Assembly (NCBI RefSeq): GCF_000012365.1
Contig: NC_007651.1
Location: 2,728,001-2,792,000 of the forward strand
Source of the DNA: Burkholderia thailandensis E264
Lineage (GTDB): Bacteria; Pseudomonadota; Gammaproteobacteria; Burkholderiales; Burkholderiaceae
DNA length: 64,000 bases
Direction of reading: 5' to 3'
Of this stretch, positions 36,201 to 44,700 are shown piece after piece. The translations under genes and the position numbers were made by a program. Position 1 is the stretch's first letter, and each line of letters starts with the position of its first letter. The notes beneath the pieces were generated by a model. It ran no database searches. It worked only from the letters and a program-made list of their open reading frames with translations, and was not told the DNA's origin.

Positions 36201-39200
36201 CGGCCGCGACGGTCGAGGCCATCGCCATCGACGCGTGCGGCGCGAACGCGAGTTCGTCGAGCATGCCGGCGACGTAGTCGGCGAGCGCGCGATGCGATAC
36301 GACGACACCCTTCGGCGCGCCCGTCGAGCCCGACGTGAAAATCAGATACGCGGCCTGCTCGGGGTGCGGCGGCACGCGCGGCGCGGCGGCGTTCGCGAGC
36401 GACGCGTCGTGCGCGCATGCGTCGACGTCCTGCACGGCCACGCCGTCGAATTCGCCGAGCGCGCCGAGGTCGCCCGCCGCGAGCATCCGGCGCGCGCCGC
36501 ACGCCGCGAGCGCCGCGGCGAGGCGCTCGCGCGGCGACGCCGGATCGAGCGGCACCGCATACGCGCCCGCCTTCAGCACGCCGACGAACGCGACGACGAA
36601 GCGCACCGAGCGCTCGATGCAGATCGCGACGGGCATTTCCGCGCCGCCAGCCTTCTCGCGCGCGCCGTCGCGCCGCAGCGCGAGCGCGACGCGGTTCGAC
36701 GCATCGTCGAGCTCGGCGAACGTGAGCTGCGTGTCGGCGTCGGCAAGCGCGATCCGATGCGGATGCTCGGCCGCCTCGCGCGCGAAGAGCGCCAGCACGT
36801 CGGGCGCGGTCGCGAGCGGCCGGCCCGCGAGCAGCGCGCGCGGCGCGCCGCCCTGCGCGATCGTGAGCTCGGCGATCGCGCGGCGCGGATCGCGCGTCGC
36901 ATCGTCGACGAGCGCGGCGAAGCTGTCCAGCCACGCCTGCGCGGTCGCCTCGTCGATCCCGTCCTGCGCGTACGCGGCGACGAATTCGATGCCGCGCGCA
37001 TCGTCGGTGAAATCGAGCGCGTAATCGAAGCGCGCGGCCGTGTCGAGCCCCGGCGCCATCCGCACGGTCGCGCCCGGCAGCGACGCGGACAGCTCGAGAT
37101 CGAACTGCTGCGCGAACTTCACGCGCAGCCACTCGTCGCCGCGCCGCACGGGCGGCTTCACCGCGTCGACCACCTTGTCGAACGGCACGTCCTGATGCGC
37201 GAACGCGCCGAACGCGGCGTCGCGCACCGACGCGACGAGCGATTCGAACGATTGCACGGGCGACACGTGCGCGCGCAGCGCGAGCGTGTTGAGGAACAGG
37301 CCGACGAGCGGCGCGGTTTCCGGCCGCGCGCGCTGGGCGATCGGCGCGGCGACCGCGAGATCGCGCTCGCCCGTCAGGCGAAAGAGCCACGCGTCGAATG
37401 CGGCGAGCAGCACGGTAAACGGCGACGCATGGAGCCGGCGCGCGACGGCGCGCACCGCATCCGACGCGGCGGGCGAAAGGCGCCGCGCGAGCCGGCCGCC
37501 GCGATAGTCACGCTCGGCCGAGCGCGGCCGGTCGAGCGGCAGCGCGAGCGGCGCGGGCGCGTTCGCGAGCGCGTCACGCCAATATGCGAGCTGGCGCGCG
37601 GTCTCGTTCGCATCGAGCGCGTCGCGCTGCCATTGCGCATAGTCGGCGTACTGGATCGGCAACGCCGGCAGTTCGGGCTCGCGGCCTTCGGCGAACGCCG
37701 CGTACGCGGCCGTCAGCTCGGCGAACGCGCAGCGCGAGCTCCAGCCGTCGCTGACCGCGTGGTGCGTCGTCAGCAGAAAGCGCTGCGCGCCGTCGGCGAG
37801 CGTGACGAGCAGCGCGCGCACGAGCGGGCCGTCGGACAGGTCGAACGGCGCGCTCGCGTGGCGCTCGGTCAGCTCGGCCAGACGCGCGGCGCGCGACGCG
37901 CCGGCCTCGCCGCGCAGGTCGACGGCCGCGATCGGCACCGGCAGCGCCGCGTGGATGCGCTGGACGACGACGCCGTCGTCGTTCTCGACGAGCGTCGTGC
38001 GCCACGCCTCGTGACGCGCGATCAGCGTGTCGAGCGCGCGCTGCAGCGTATCGAGATCGAGCGCGCCGTCGACGTCCCAGTGAAACGACACGTGATACGC
38101 GGCGCCCGCGTCCTGCGTGCGCGCGAGCACCCAGAAGCGTTGCTGCGCGAACGATGCGGCGCGCTCGAGCGTGCCGGCCGCGTTGCCAGCGTTGCCCACG
38201 TTGCTCGCGCCGGCCGTGACGGCGCGCGCCGCCGGCGCCGCGATCGCGGCCGGCCGCCCCGCTTCGCGCTCGGCCGCATCGATGCGCGCGGCGAGCTCGG
38301 CGAGCGGCGCGTCGTCGAAAATCGCGTCGAGCCGCAGGTTGACGCGCCACTCAAGCCGGATCGCCGCCTGCAATTGCATCGCGGCGAGCGAATCGCCGCC
38401 GCGCACGAAGAAGCGGTCGACGCGGCCGATCGGCGCCGGATCGTTCAGGAGGCGCCGCCACAGCGCGGCGACGCGGCGCTCGGTGTCGGTATGCGGCGCG
38501 TCGAAGTCGATGGCGGCCTCGATCGGCAGCGCCGCGACCGCGTCGCGCAGCGCGGCGCGATCGAGCTTACCGTTCAGCGTGTACGGCAGCTTGTCGAAGC
38601 GCGCGATCCGGTGCGGCAGCCACGCGGCCGGCAGATGCGCGGCGACGTGCGCGCGCAGCGCGTCGTCGTCCGGCTGCGCATCGGAACACGGCTCGCCCGC
38701 CGACGTTTCGCGTTGCGGCGCCGCGAGCGCGACGCACGCGATCAGTTGCGTGCGCCCGCCCGCCGTCTCGGCGAGCACGCCCGCGTCGCGCACGCCCGGA
38801 TGCGTGAGCAGGCACGCGGCGATCTCGCCCGGCTCGACGCGCACGCCGCGCACCTGCACCTGATCGTCGAGCCGGCCGAGATAGTCGAACGAGCCGTCCG
38901 CCCGCTCGCGCGCGAGGTCGCCCGTGCGGTAGATCCGCGCACCGGGCTCGCCCGCCGGATCGGGCAGGAAGCGCTCGGCCGTCAGCGCGGCGCGGCCGTG
39001 ATAGCCGCGCGCGAGGCACGCGCCGCCGAGCAGCAACTCGCCCGCTTCGCCGCGCGCAACCGTGCCGTCGGCGCGCTCGACGCGCGCGACGCGCCGGCCG
39101 ATCGGCCAGCCGATCGGCAGCGACGCGTAGCCGTTGCCTTCGTCGAGCGCGGGCGCGGCACCCGGCGCGACCGGCCAGAGCATCGGGGAGATCACGGTTT

Positions 39201-40107
39201 CGGTCGGCCCGTAGCCGTTGACGAGGCGAAGCGCCGGGAACACGCGGCGGATCTCCTCGAACGCGTCCTGCGACATCGCCTCGCCGCCGAACAGCAGCAC
39301 GCGCAGCGACGGCGGCACGCCTTCGCGCGCGCACACGGCCGCGAACTCGCGCAGGTACGCGGGCGGCAGCGTCGTGTTCGTCACGCGCTCGCGCGAGATC
39401 AGCGCATGCGCGGCATCGGGCGCGAACGGCGGCGGATCGCTGATGACGATGCTGCCGCCGACTGCGAGCGGCACGAGCCATGCCTCGATCGCGACGTCGA
39501 AGTTCACCGACGCGAAATGCAGCACGCGATCGTCGGGCCCGATCGGCAGCGACTCGGCGAGCGCGTCGCCGTGCGCGGCGAGCGGGCCGTGCTCGACGAC
39601 GACCGCCTTCGGCGTGCCCGTCGAGCCCGACGTATAGATCATGTACGCGGCCGCGCGCGGATGCACGTCGCCGCCGTGCTCGCGCGGCGCGGCGGGGTCC
39701 GCCTCGGCGACGCCGCCGACGTCGAAGCACCGCGCGAAGCGCGCGCGCATCGCGGCGTCGGCGGATGCGTCGACGATGCCGTGCGCGAGCCCCGCGTCGC
39801 GCGCGACCCAGTCGAGCCGCGCGGCCGGATGGCGCGGATCGAGCGCGACGAACGCGCCGCCCGCCTTCATCACCGCGAGCAGCGCGACGAACAGATCGCA
39901 CGAGCGCGCGACGCACACGCCGACCGGCACCTCCGCGCCCACGCCCGCCGCGCGCAGCTGCGCCGCGAGGCGCGCGGCCCGGTCGTCGAGTTCGCCGCGC
40001 GTGAGGCGCACGGTGTCGGGCGCGAACGACGCGAGCGCGGGCGCGTCGGGGGCCAGTCGCGCGAGCGCATGGATTCGATGATGCAGCGCAGTCGGAAAGC
40101 TCGTCAT
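30217..40107 (-). CDS. mbaI: Siderophore NRPS, A-PCP-C-A-PCP-E-C-A-PCP (three modules)
   Basis: The 3296-residue synthetase starts directly with an adenylation domain. Landmarks by approximate residue are A1 YTSGSTGTPK (156), PCP1 RGGDSLAAM (569) and C1 HHAVSDGWS (786). Then come A2 FTSGSTGAPKG (1254), PCP2 LGGDSILVL (1661) and an epimerase with HHAIVDGVSW (1866). The last module has C2 HHLLLDGWS (2342), A3 YTSGSTGQPKG (2839) and PCP3 LGGHSLLAA (3231). The E domain after module 2 predicts a D-residue at position 2. This agrees with D-beta-hydroxyaspartate in ornibactin/malleobactin, with hydroxyornithine first and serine third. Start ATG 40107 lies about 80 bases from an MbaS-type promoter. 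Some authors call this gene mbaA. Confidence 0.95.
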   Translation of the reverse strand: MTSFPTALHHRIHALARLAPDAPALASFAPDTVRLTRGELDDRAARLAAQLRAAGVGAEVPVGVCVARSCDLFVALLAVMKAGGAFVALDPRHPAARLDWVARDAGLAHGIVDASADAAMRARFARCFDVGGVAEADPAAPREHGGDVHPRAAAYMIYTSGSTGTPKAVVVEHGPLAAHGDALAESLPIGPDDRVLHFASVNFDVAIEAWLVPLAVGGSIVISDPPPFAPDAAHALISRERVTNTTLPPAYLREFAAVCAREGVPPSLRVLLFGGEAMSQDAFEEIRRVFPALRLVNGYGPTETVISPMLWPVAPGAAPALDEGNGYASLPIGWPIGRRVARVERADGTVARGEAGELLLGGACLARGYHGRAALTAERFLPDPAGEPGARIYRTGDLARERADGSFDYLGRLDDQVQVRGVRVEPGEIAACLLTHPGVRDAGVLAETAGGRTQLIACVALAAPQRETSAGEPCSDAQPDDDALRAHVAAHLPAAWLPHRIARFDKLPYTLNGKLDRAALRDAVAALPIEAAIDFDAPHTDTERRVAALWRRLLNDPAPIGRVDRFFVRGGDSLAAMQLQAAIRLEWRVNLRLDAIFDDAPLAELAARIDAAEREAGRPAAIAAPAARAVTAGASNVGNAGNAAGTLERAASFAQQRFWVLARTQDAGAAYHVSFHWDVDGALDLDTLQRALDTLIARHEAWRTTLVENDDGVVVQRIHAALPVPIAAVDLRGEAGASRAARLAELTERHASAPFDLSDGPLVRALLVTLADGAQRFLLTTHHAVSDGWSSRCAFAELTAAYAAFAEGREPELPALPIQYADYAQWQRDALDANETARQLAYWRDALANAPAPLALPLDRPRSAERDYRGGRLARRLSPAASDAVRAVARRLHASPFTVLLAAFDAWLFRLTGERDLAVAAPIAQRARPETAPLVGLFLNTLALRAHVSPVQSFESLVASVRDAAFGAFAHQDVPFDKVVDAVKPPVRRGDEWLRVKFAQQFDLELSASLPGATVRMAPGLDTAARFDYALDFTDDARGIEFVAAYAQDGIDEATAQAWLDSFAALVDDATRDPRRAIAELTIAQGGAPRALLAGRPLATAPDVLALFAREAAEHPHRIALADADTQLTFAELDDASNRVALALRRDGAREKAGGAEMPVAICIERSVRFVVAFVGVLKAGAYAVPLDPASPRERLAAALAACGARRMLAAGDLGALGEFDGVAVQDVDACAHDASLANAAAPRVPPHPEQAAYLIFTSGSTGAPKGVVVSHRALADYVAGMLDELAFAPHASMAMASTVAADLGHTTLFGALCSGRTLHLLPAHAAFDPDRFAHEMATREVDVLKIVPSHLHALLDAQRAADVLPAHALVTGGEGLPWSLVERIAALKPDCRVINHYGPTEASVGALVCDTSAPAQADLRAAAAGASDARARGVPLGRPLPNAHACVLDAHGASVPVGAIGELYLGGPGVARGYLGRAAATAERFVPHPHEAGARVYRTGDRVRLRADGRLDFLGRLDDQVKIRGYRVEPGEVSAALRALPGVAQGETLALEHDGRLRLVAFATPAAGARLSGDALRDALAARLPDYMVPAALVVLDALPVTANGKIDRAALRALAAAPAPATAADEDAPRGPIEETLAAVWRDVLKAARVGRHDNFFELGGDSILVLQVIARSRKRGVKFTPKQLFDGPTLAELARVAASIEAVAPKEGAAVAAKAAATQPACAANRNEASLTPAQLRFFDLDIPCRGHWNQSIQLEVAGAFDFDAFARAFDALLNHHPVFRERFAPTGENGAWRVSAAPRAFDTLPLAAGAARDEADALAQFDALQRTLDLAHGPLACAFAAALPDGTAAGATKLYLAIHHAIVDGVSWRVLLDDLDAAYRAACERRAVRLAPTGASASEWAARLSRAARDPAGPFASELPYWAALAAPHDDLRLDRPDAAAANADADVVIQTLDPSLTRDVLTDANAAYRTHAVELLIAALVSALGRRTGAASCRLELEGHGREALFDDIDASRTLGWLTSHYPVAFAVEATPAATLAGVKDALRAVPNKGLGFGVLRHYGDDATRAALAQVARPRVTFNYLGQFDAPRDAALVPRFGGAGRERDPAGPLGNALAIHAYVDANDDRALKVHWVYGATQFDRATIDALAAQFDAALRALAAACRARVAERGAGATPGDYPLARAAGLTQEALDRLPFDARAIDDIYPLSPMQQGILFHSLFAPERATYVNQLVATLVDPDVERLRGAFDAAVPRHDILRTGFAAHEAKPMQIVHRHARMPIEIVDWRGAHASAGALDAALDAWLAADRARGFDLATPPLMRVTLIRTGEADWRLVWTRHHLLLDGWSTARLFADVLRDYIEPPRANPFAAPARTRYRDFIAWLARRDVGADRAFWLERVARLGEPTRVAELERSASGAPDGDAGARETAGRANWRATLPAADTARIAEAARRMKVTVNTIVQGAWALALQRITHRAAVAFGATVAGRPDALPEVDTVLGLFINTLPVIAAPLPQRVARDWLASLQRDNAAALEHAHAPLYEIQQWAGLGGPLFDTLVVFENYPVDEAWQGRDARALQKRDLRNIEATDFALTLVIEAGDTLAIDYGYDPARLGQARVEALHRAFAACIAGLVNHPDAPLGAISCASADDLALIARSNATDVDWPDAQRAPLFAQFEAAARTRPDAIALEFADADADGTVARMRYGELDAKAGRVAAALAACGVRPDSIVALCVERSFDMVVALVGAMKARAAYLPVDPDYPAERIAHLLGDAKPPVVITQAHLRARVEAALAGAHAEAVVVTIDEWLERAPAAFPGATETGAGRIAAAADVAADQLAYLIYTSGSTGQPKGAGNTHGALANRIAWMQRAYRLTPDDVVLHKTPFGFDVSVWEFVWPLSVGAKLAIAAPGDHRDPARLVAAIDAHRVTTLHFVPSMLAAFVAYLDDFGAAARCASVRTIVASGEALAPELVARVAALLPHAQLHNLYGPTEAAIDVSHWRCTAADAAAAAVPIGHPIANVQLHVLDAALQPAPVGATGELYLGGAGLARGYVGRAALTAERFVPDPFVPGARLYRTGDLARRRADGALDYLGRIDTQVKLRGQRIELGEIEALLRSAHGVRDAVVIVRGDRLVGYVACAAPAGFDAAAQIERLRARLPAYMVPAQLVALDALPVTPNGKCDRRALPEPAFDARVVEAPRTDTERALAAIWQRVLKLPDIGRDEDFFTLGGHSLLAAQANAQANLQWSLTLPLRTIFDERTLARCAAAIDRAREAGRDHDAASAIDALLGELEAQ

Positions 40108-40188
40108 AGGGCGTGAAGTCCGTTGGATCCGGCCGCCTCGGCCGTTTCGTTCAAGTCGCCGGCCACAAGAGGGCCGCTTCAACTGTGA

Positions 40189-40213
40189 GACGAATCACGC
40201 TCGAAATTTTTTA
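40189..40213 (-). promoter_or_regulatory. MbaS-dependent promoter of the mbaI operon
   Basis: On the minus strand GGTAAA is followed 17 bases later by CGTC, preceded by ATT. TAAA and CGTC are the -35 and -10 elements used by the related OrbS/PvdS sigma factors. The same layout recurs at two other places in the cluster. Confidence 0.8.
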
Positions 40214-40370
40214 CCGGGTTGTTCACGTTTGGCGGCGACGGACACGCGCATCGGCCGCGCGCAGCCGCAGCGGCGCCGGTGCGGCTCGGGTGCGCAGCGC
40301 CGGCGGCTCGGTGCGGTCCGGCCGCACGGTTCCCGGCGCGCGCGACGCCCTCCTGCGCGCCGCACGGGCC

Positions 40371-40420
40371 AAGCAGGACCAAGCAGGACCACGCAGCACC
40401 AAGCGCGGCCGAGCAAGCCG
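40371..40420. repeat. Degenerate 10-bp repeats upstream of the exporter promoter
   Basis: Two exact copies of AAGCAGGACC are followed by diverging copies (ACGCAGCACC, AAGCGCGGCC). They end just before the MbaS-type promoter at 40429. Confidence 0.5.
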
Positions 40421-40428
40421 AGCGCGGG

Positions 40429-40453
40429 TAAAGATTCGGCGCGCCCATTCGTC
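40429..40453 (+). promoter_or_regulatory. MbaS-dependent promoter of the exporter gene
   Basis: GGTAAA, then 17 bases, then CGTC, with ATT before the -10 block, on the plus strand and 90 bases before the exporter ATG. It is divergent from the mbaI promoter, 216 bases away. Confidence 0.8.
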
Positions 40454-40542
40454 TAGCAGACTGAAGGGGCCTCTTAGCGCCTTGCCGTTCGCTTCGCCGC
40501 CGAAGCGCCGATCCGATTCCTTTATTGACCCGTGCTCTGCCG

Positions 40543-42288
40543 ATGACCGATGCCATCGGGCGTCTCGACGCCCCGCCCCCGAACGATTCCCGCCCCGCCG
40601 TGAAACACGCGCGGCGTCTGATAGTCGCGCTGCTCAAGCGCTCCCGCGGCGCGTTCGCGATCGCGCTCGCCGCGTGCGTGCTGAACGGCGCGTCGAGCGT
40701 GCTGCTCGTCGCGACGCTGAGCCGCGCGCTCTCCGAGCCGCAAGCCGCCGACGCGTCGCTCGCGTGGCGCTTCGGCCTGTGCGCGGTGATCGCGCTCGTC
40801 ACCCGGATCGTCACCGGCGTGCTGTTCGCTAGGCTGTCGCAGGACACGATGGCGCAGTTGCGCGAGCACGTCGCGCGGCGCGTCGCGGCGGCCGAGCTGC
40901 AGGACGTCGAGCGAATCGGCGCGGCTCCCGTGCAGTCGGTGCTGACCGACGACGCGACCAACGTGTCGATGCTGTTCTTCGCGCTGCCGAATCTCGTGAT
41001 GCACGGCTCGATCGTGTTCGGCTGCCTCGGCTATCTGGCGTGGCTGTCGTGGCCCGTGTGCCTGCTCGCGGTCGCGGCGATCCTCGTCGGCTCGCTCGGC
41101 TACCACGCGGGCGACAAGCGCGCGATCGCGTGGCTCGAGGACGCGGGCCGCTCGCAGGACAAGCTGTTCGGCTATCTCGGCGCGCTCTTTTCGGGCGCGA
41201 AGGAGCTGAAGCTGCATCAGGCGCGCTCGCGCCAGTTCGTCGATGGCCAACTGGGCGCGGCGATCGCCGAGGTGCGCGACCATCGCCGCCGCGCGTTCAG
41301 CGCGTATGCGATCGGCGTCGGCTGGATCGTGTTCCTGTTCTACGTGTTCCTGGGCGTCGCGGCGTTCTGGCCCGCGCTCGGCGTGCGCGGCGACGGGCCC
41401 GCGGCGTCCGGCTACGTCGTCGTGTTCCTGTTCATGCTGCTGCCGCTCGACGGCCTGCTCAACAACGTGCCGACGCTGAACGCGGCGCGCGTGTCGCTCG
41501 AACGGATCGAGAAGCTGATGGCGCAGTTCGGCGCGCTGCGCACCGCGCCGCCGCCCGACGAAAACGCGTCGCACGCGCCGTTCGACACGCTCGCGCTGCG
41601 CGGCGTCACGCATTCGTATTTCCACGAGCGCGACGAGCGGATGTTCCGCGTCGGCCCGATCGACCTGACGCTCAAGCCGGGCGAGCTCGTGTTCATCGTC
41701 GGCGGCAACGGCAGTGGCAAGACGACGCTCGCGAAGGTGCTGACGGGCCTGTACGAGCCCGAAGGCGGCACGATCGAGCTCGACGGCGCGCCGATCGGCC
41801 TCGCCGAGCGCGCCGCGTACCGCGAGCGCTTCTCGGCGGTATTCAACGATTTCCATCTGTTCGACGCGCTGCTCGGCATCGTCGACCCGAACGACGCGGC
41901 GCGCGCGCAGGCCGACGCGCGCGCGAACGCGCTCGTCGCGAAGCTCTCGCTCGACCACAAGGTGCAGGTCGTCGACGGCGCGTTCTCGACGCGCGCGCTG
42001 TCGACCGGGCAGCGCAAGCGGCTCGCGCTCGTCGTCGCGTATCTGGAGGACCGGCCGCTCTATCTGTTCGACGAATGGGCGGCCGACCAGGACCCGGCGT
42101 TCAAGGCGGTGTTCTACGAGCAACTGCTGCCGGAGCTGCGCGCGCGCGGCAAGACGGTGATCGTGATCAGCCACGACGACCGCTACTTCCCGATCGCGGA
42201 CCGGGTGCTGAAGCTCGACAACGGGAAGATCGTCAGCGAGACGCGCGGCGCGAGGCACGCGGCGCTCGCGAACGAGATCGAGGGGTGA
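40543..42288 (+). CDS. mbaE: ABC exporter for the siderophore (PvdE/OrbE type)
   Basis: The 581-residue half-transporter fuses six membrane segments (about residues 25-310) to one ATPase domain. The ATPase has Walker A GGNGSGKTT, signature LSTGQRKRL and Walker B YLFDEWAADQDP, the last typical of the cyclic peptide exporter/PvdE subfamily. It probably moves malleobactin or its precursor across the inner membrane. ATG 40543 was preferred to the upstream TTG. In ornibactin clusters the matching gene runs with the others; here it is on the opposite strand with its own MbaS-type promoter. The symbol is by analogy with orbE. Confidence 0.88.
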   Translation: MTDAIGRLDAPPPNDSRPAVKHARRLIVALLKRSRGAFAIALAACVLNGASSVLLVATLSRALSEPQAADASLAWRFGLCAVIALVTRIVTGVLFARLSQDTMAQLREHVARRVAAAELQDVERIGAAPVQSVLTDDATNVSMLFFALPNLVMHGSIVFGCLGYLAWLSWPVCLLAVAAILVGSLGYHAGDKRAIAWLEDAGRSQDKLFGYLGALFSGAKELKLHQARSRQFVDGQLGAAIAEVRDHRRRAFSAYAIGVGWIVFLFYVFLGVAAFWPALGVRGDGPAASGYVVVFLFMLLPLDGLLNNVPTLNAARVSLERIEKLMAQFGALRTAPPPDENASHAPFDTLALRGVTHSYFHERDERMFRVGPIDLTLKPGELVFIVGGNGSGKTTLAKVLTGLYEPEGGTIELDGAPIGLAERAAYRERFSAVFNDFHLFDALLGIVDPNDAARAQADARANALVAKLSLDHKVQVVDGAFSTRALSTGQRKRLALVVAYLEDRPLYLFDEWAADQDPAFKAVFYEQLLPELRARGKTVIVISHDDRYFPIADRVLKLDNGKIVSETRGARHAALANEIEG

Positions 42289-42765
42289 TCCGGTCGCCGA
42301 ATGCGAGTGAGCGCGCGAGCGAGTGCGTTCGAACGCGATGGGGCATGACGGGCATCGCTGGCATGACGGGGGCGATGGAGCGCGGCTCACGAGCGCGCTT
42401 CCTCCGGCCCGGATGCGCCCGCCGCGCCCGAAACACGCGCGGATCGCGCACCGGCCGCGTGCGGGGCGACGCAGCGCGCTCGCGGCCGCGCCGCCTTCGG
42501 CCAGCGACCGCGGCCCCGGCCGGCGCTTGAGCGCTGTGACGGGCGGCAGCGCGCGTCATCGCCCGCATCCGCTGCGCTCGGCGATGCGCCGCGCCGCTCG
42601 GGGCCGGCCGTCGCAGCGCCCACGCACCGATCGCGCTCGCCCGCACGCGCCGCGCACTCCACACTCCATCGCATCTCGCGGCCGTTCCGCGCCCTTCGCC
42701 GCCACACGCCGTTCGCCGCCCTTCGCTGGTATCGTTGCACGCACGACACCTTCCGGAGATCGCCC
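42289..42765. other. Gene-free stretch after the exporter gene
   Basis: No supported gene was found. It contains a short imperfect direct repeat (GGCATGACGGG, twice around 42345-42372) and presumably the promoter of the DUF1993-type gene. Confidence 0.4.
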
Positions 42766-43341
42766 ATGTCGCCGACCGCGCTGCTCGTTCCGACGTTCAC
42801 GCAGATGCTGCAGAGCTTGTCCGCGTGGCTCGACAAGGCCGCCGCCCACGAGCAGGCATCGGGCGCCGAGCCGGACGATGTGCTGACGAAGCGGCTCGCC
42901 GCCGACATGTTTGCGCTCGCCGCGCAAGTCCGCTTCACGGCCTTCCAGGCGCAGGAGCCCGTCTATCGCCTGCGCGGCGACGCGCTTCCCGAATCGTTGC
43001 TGGACGTGCGGCGCGCGGGATGGAATGCGGACGCGACGCCCAGTTCGCTGCGCGATGCGCAGACTTGCATCGCCGATGCGCGCGCCTTCCTCGCCGGGCT
43101 GGCGCCGCACGCGCTCGACGAAGGCGCCGAGCGGCCGATCGCGCTCGAGCTGCCCGACGGCGCGGTGTTCGACATGACGGGCGAGCAGTATCTGCGCGAC
43201 TGGGCGCTGCCGCAGTTCTATTTCCACGCGATCGCCGCGTATGCGATTCTGCGCAATCACGGCGTCGCGCTGGGCAAGCCGGACTACGTCTCGCACATGT
43301 TCGCGTACCTTCGGCCCGGGACGATGCCGCAGGATCGGTAG
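42766..43341 (+). CDS. DUF1993-family protein
   Basis: The 191-residue protein has the layout of DUF1993: helical text MLQSLSAWLDKAAAHE, LAADMFALAAQVRFTAFQAQ, then DGAVFDMTGEQYLRDWALPQFYFHAIAAYAILRNHGVALGKPDY at the C-terminal end. The family resembles DinB-like four-helix bundles and has no assigned reaction. ATG 42766 has GGAG eight bases upstream. It sits between exporter and uptake genes of the siderophore cluster, convergent with the latter, but nothing links it to siderophore chemistry. It may be an inserted bystander. Confidence 0.85.
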   Translation: MSPTALLVPTFTQMLQSLSAWLDKAAAHEQASGAEPDDVLTKRLAADMFALAAQVRFTAFQAQEPVYRLRGDALPESLLDVRRAGWNADATPSSLRDAQTCIADARAFLAGLAPHALDEGAERPIALELPDGAVFDMTGEQYLRDWALPQFYFHAIAAYAILRNHGVALGKPDYVSHMFAYLRPGTMPQDR

Positions 43342-43387
43342 CCGCGCATCGGGCGAGCGCCCGACGGCCGCGGTCCGGGGCCTGTGT

Positions 43388-43408
43388 TCGTCTCTCGTCT
43401 CTCGTCTC
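43388..43408. repeat. Three CGTCTCT-type repeats
   Basis: CGTCTCT occurs three times in a row just before an imperfect palindrome (GCAATCGGCAATCGGCGATTGC) between two convergent genes. It may be a remnant of a terminator region. Confidence 0.4.
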
Positions 43409-43510
43409 TCAGCAATCGGCAATCGGCGATTGCGGTCGGCCGCGACAGCGGCCGTCAAGCAGACTACCGGAGCGCCTCCCCGCCCCGACGATCCGAGCCA
43501 GGCACCGGCA

Positions 43511-44626
43511 TCACCGCGGCGACGCACCAGCGGCGGGCTTCGGCAACGCCAACACCCGCTGCGTTATCTCGTCGGCGAGCCTTAGCGCCGACATCGGTCC
43601 GCCAAACCCCCAGATGTTGCGCTCGACGAGCGCGACCCTGCCCGCCCGGCGCGCCGGCACGAACCGCCAGATTCTCGAATCGAGCTTCGCGTCGAGCGGC
43701 ACGCCCGGCGCGGTCGCGCTCACGAACAGCACCGCGAGATCCGGCTGCTTCAGCAGATCCTCCGACGTCACGTACGCGGTGCCTTCGCGCGTCGGCTCGC
43801 CCGGCCACGGTTCGAGGCCGAGCGCGCGGGCGATGCCCGCCGACGCGCTGTTGCCCGTGAACGCCCAGTAGCGATCGGGCAGGCCGAGCTCCTGCAGCCA
43901 TGCGACGCGCTCGCCCGCGCGCCCGGCCGCCGCGATCCGCCGCGCATCGCGCGCGAGCCCCGCGTCGACGCGCGCCTGAACCGCGCGCGCGGCGCGCTCG
44001 CGCCCGGTGAGGCAGCCGATCGTGCGCAGGATCGCGCGCGCCCAGTCGTACTGCGTGACCTGCCGGCCATCCTCGACGTAATTCGGGCTGTACTTGAACA
44101 GCACGGTCGGCGCGATCCGCGACAGCGCGTCGAAGATCGGTGCGTGGCGCAGCCCGACGCCGAGAATCAAAGCCGGCTTCGTGGCCGCGATCGCTTCGAG
44201 GCTCGGCTCCTGCCGCGTGCCGACGTCGGGCACGCGCGCGAGCCGTGCGTCCTCGTAGCCGATCCAGATCGGGTAATACGCGGGATCGGCCATGCCGACC
44301 GGCGTGATGTCGAGCGCCGCGAGATCCTCGGCGAACATGAATTCGAGCACGACGATGCGCGCCGGCCGCGCGGGCAGCGTGCGGCTGAACTGCGATACGG
44401 TCGGATCGTCGGCGAGCGGCCGGCAGACGCCCGGCGGCTCGCCGGCACGGGCGGGCGGCGCGAACGCCAGGGCGCCGGCGACGAGCCCCGCGGCGGCCGC
44501 GAGCGCGGCCGCAACATCGGCCGCCCGCGAGTGCGCCGCTCGCGCGCCCCGCGCCGTGCGGCTCGGCGGCGGCAAGCGCCACGCGCGCGTCACCGGCATC
44601 ACCAGCCCCGCGCGCGTCGCCCGCAT
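43511..44626 (-). CDS. mbaB: Periplasmic ferric-siderophore binding protein (FhuD/OrbB type)
   Basis: The protein has 371 residues from the start chosen here. A hydrophobic alanine-rich segment ending FAPPARAG acts as signal peptide, and the binding-protein fold follows ([61 protein letters not shown]). It should capture the ferric siderophore or a reduced product for the permease. Start choice is uncertain: ATG 44626, ATG 44599, or a GTG at 44770 inside the preceding FhuF-like gene. The symbol is by analogy with orbB and conflicts with another use of mbaB for the NRPS. Confidence 0.82.
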   Translation of the reverse strand: MRATRAGLVMPVTRAWRLPPPSRTARGARAAHSRAADVAAALAAAAGLVAGALAFAPPARAGEPPGVCRPLADDPTVSQFSRTLPARPARIVVLEFMFAEDLAALDITPVGMADPAYYPIWIGYEDARLARVPDVGTRQEPSLEAIAATKPALILGVGLRHAPIFDALSRIAPTVLFKYSPNYVEDGRQVTQYDWARAILRTIGCLTGRERAARAVQARVDAGLARDARRIAAAGRAGERVAWLQELGLPDRYWAFTGNSASAGIARALGLEPWPGEPTREGTAYVTSEDLLKQPDLAVLFVSATAPGVPLDAKLDSRIWRFVPARRAGRVALVERNIWGFGGPMSALRLADEITQRVLALPKPAAGASPR

Positions 44627-44700
44627 CGCCCGAACGAACGCCGCCGCCCGGCCGCCGATCGGCAACCAGGCGAATCGCGGCGCGCGCCGCGCTCGCGCCG

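Noticed and set aside
30208..40116. A 3302-codon open frame on the plus strand opposite mbaI
   Set aside because: It mirrors the NRPS gene, has arginine-rich composition and no domains. Such long antisense frames are common in GC-rich genes with strong third-position bias.
42289..42765. Short open frames after the exporter gene
   Set aside because: They are Arg/Pro/Ala-rich, overlap each other on both strands and lack ribosome sites.
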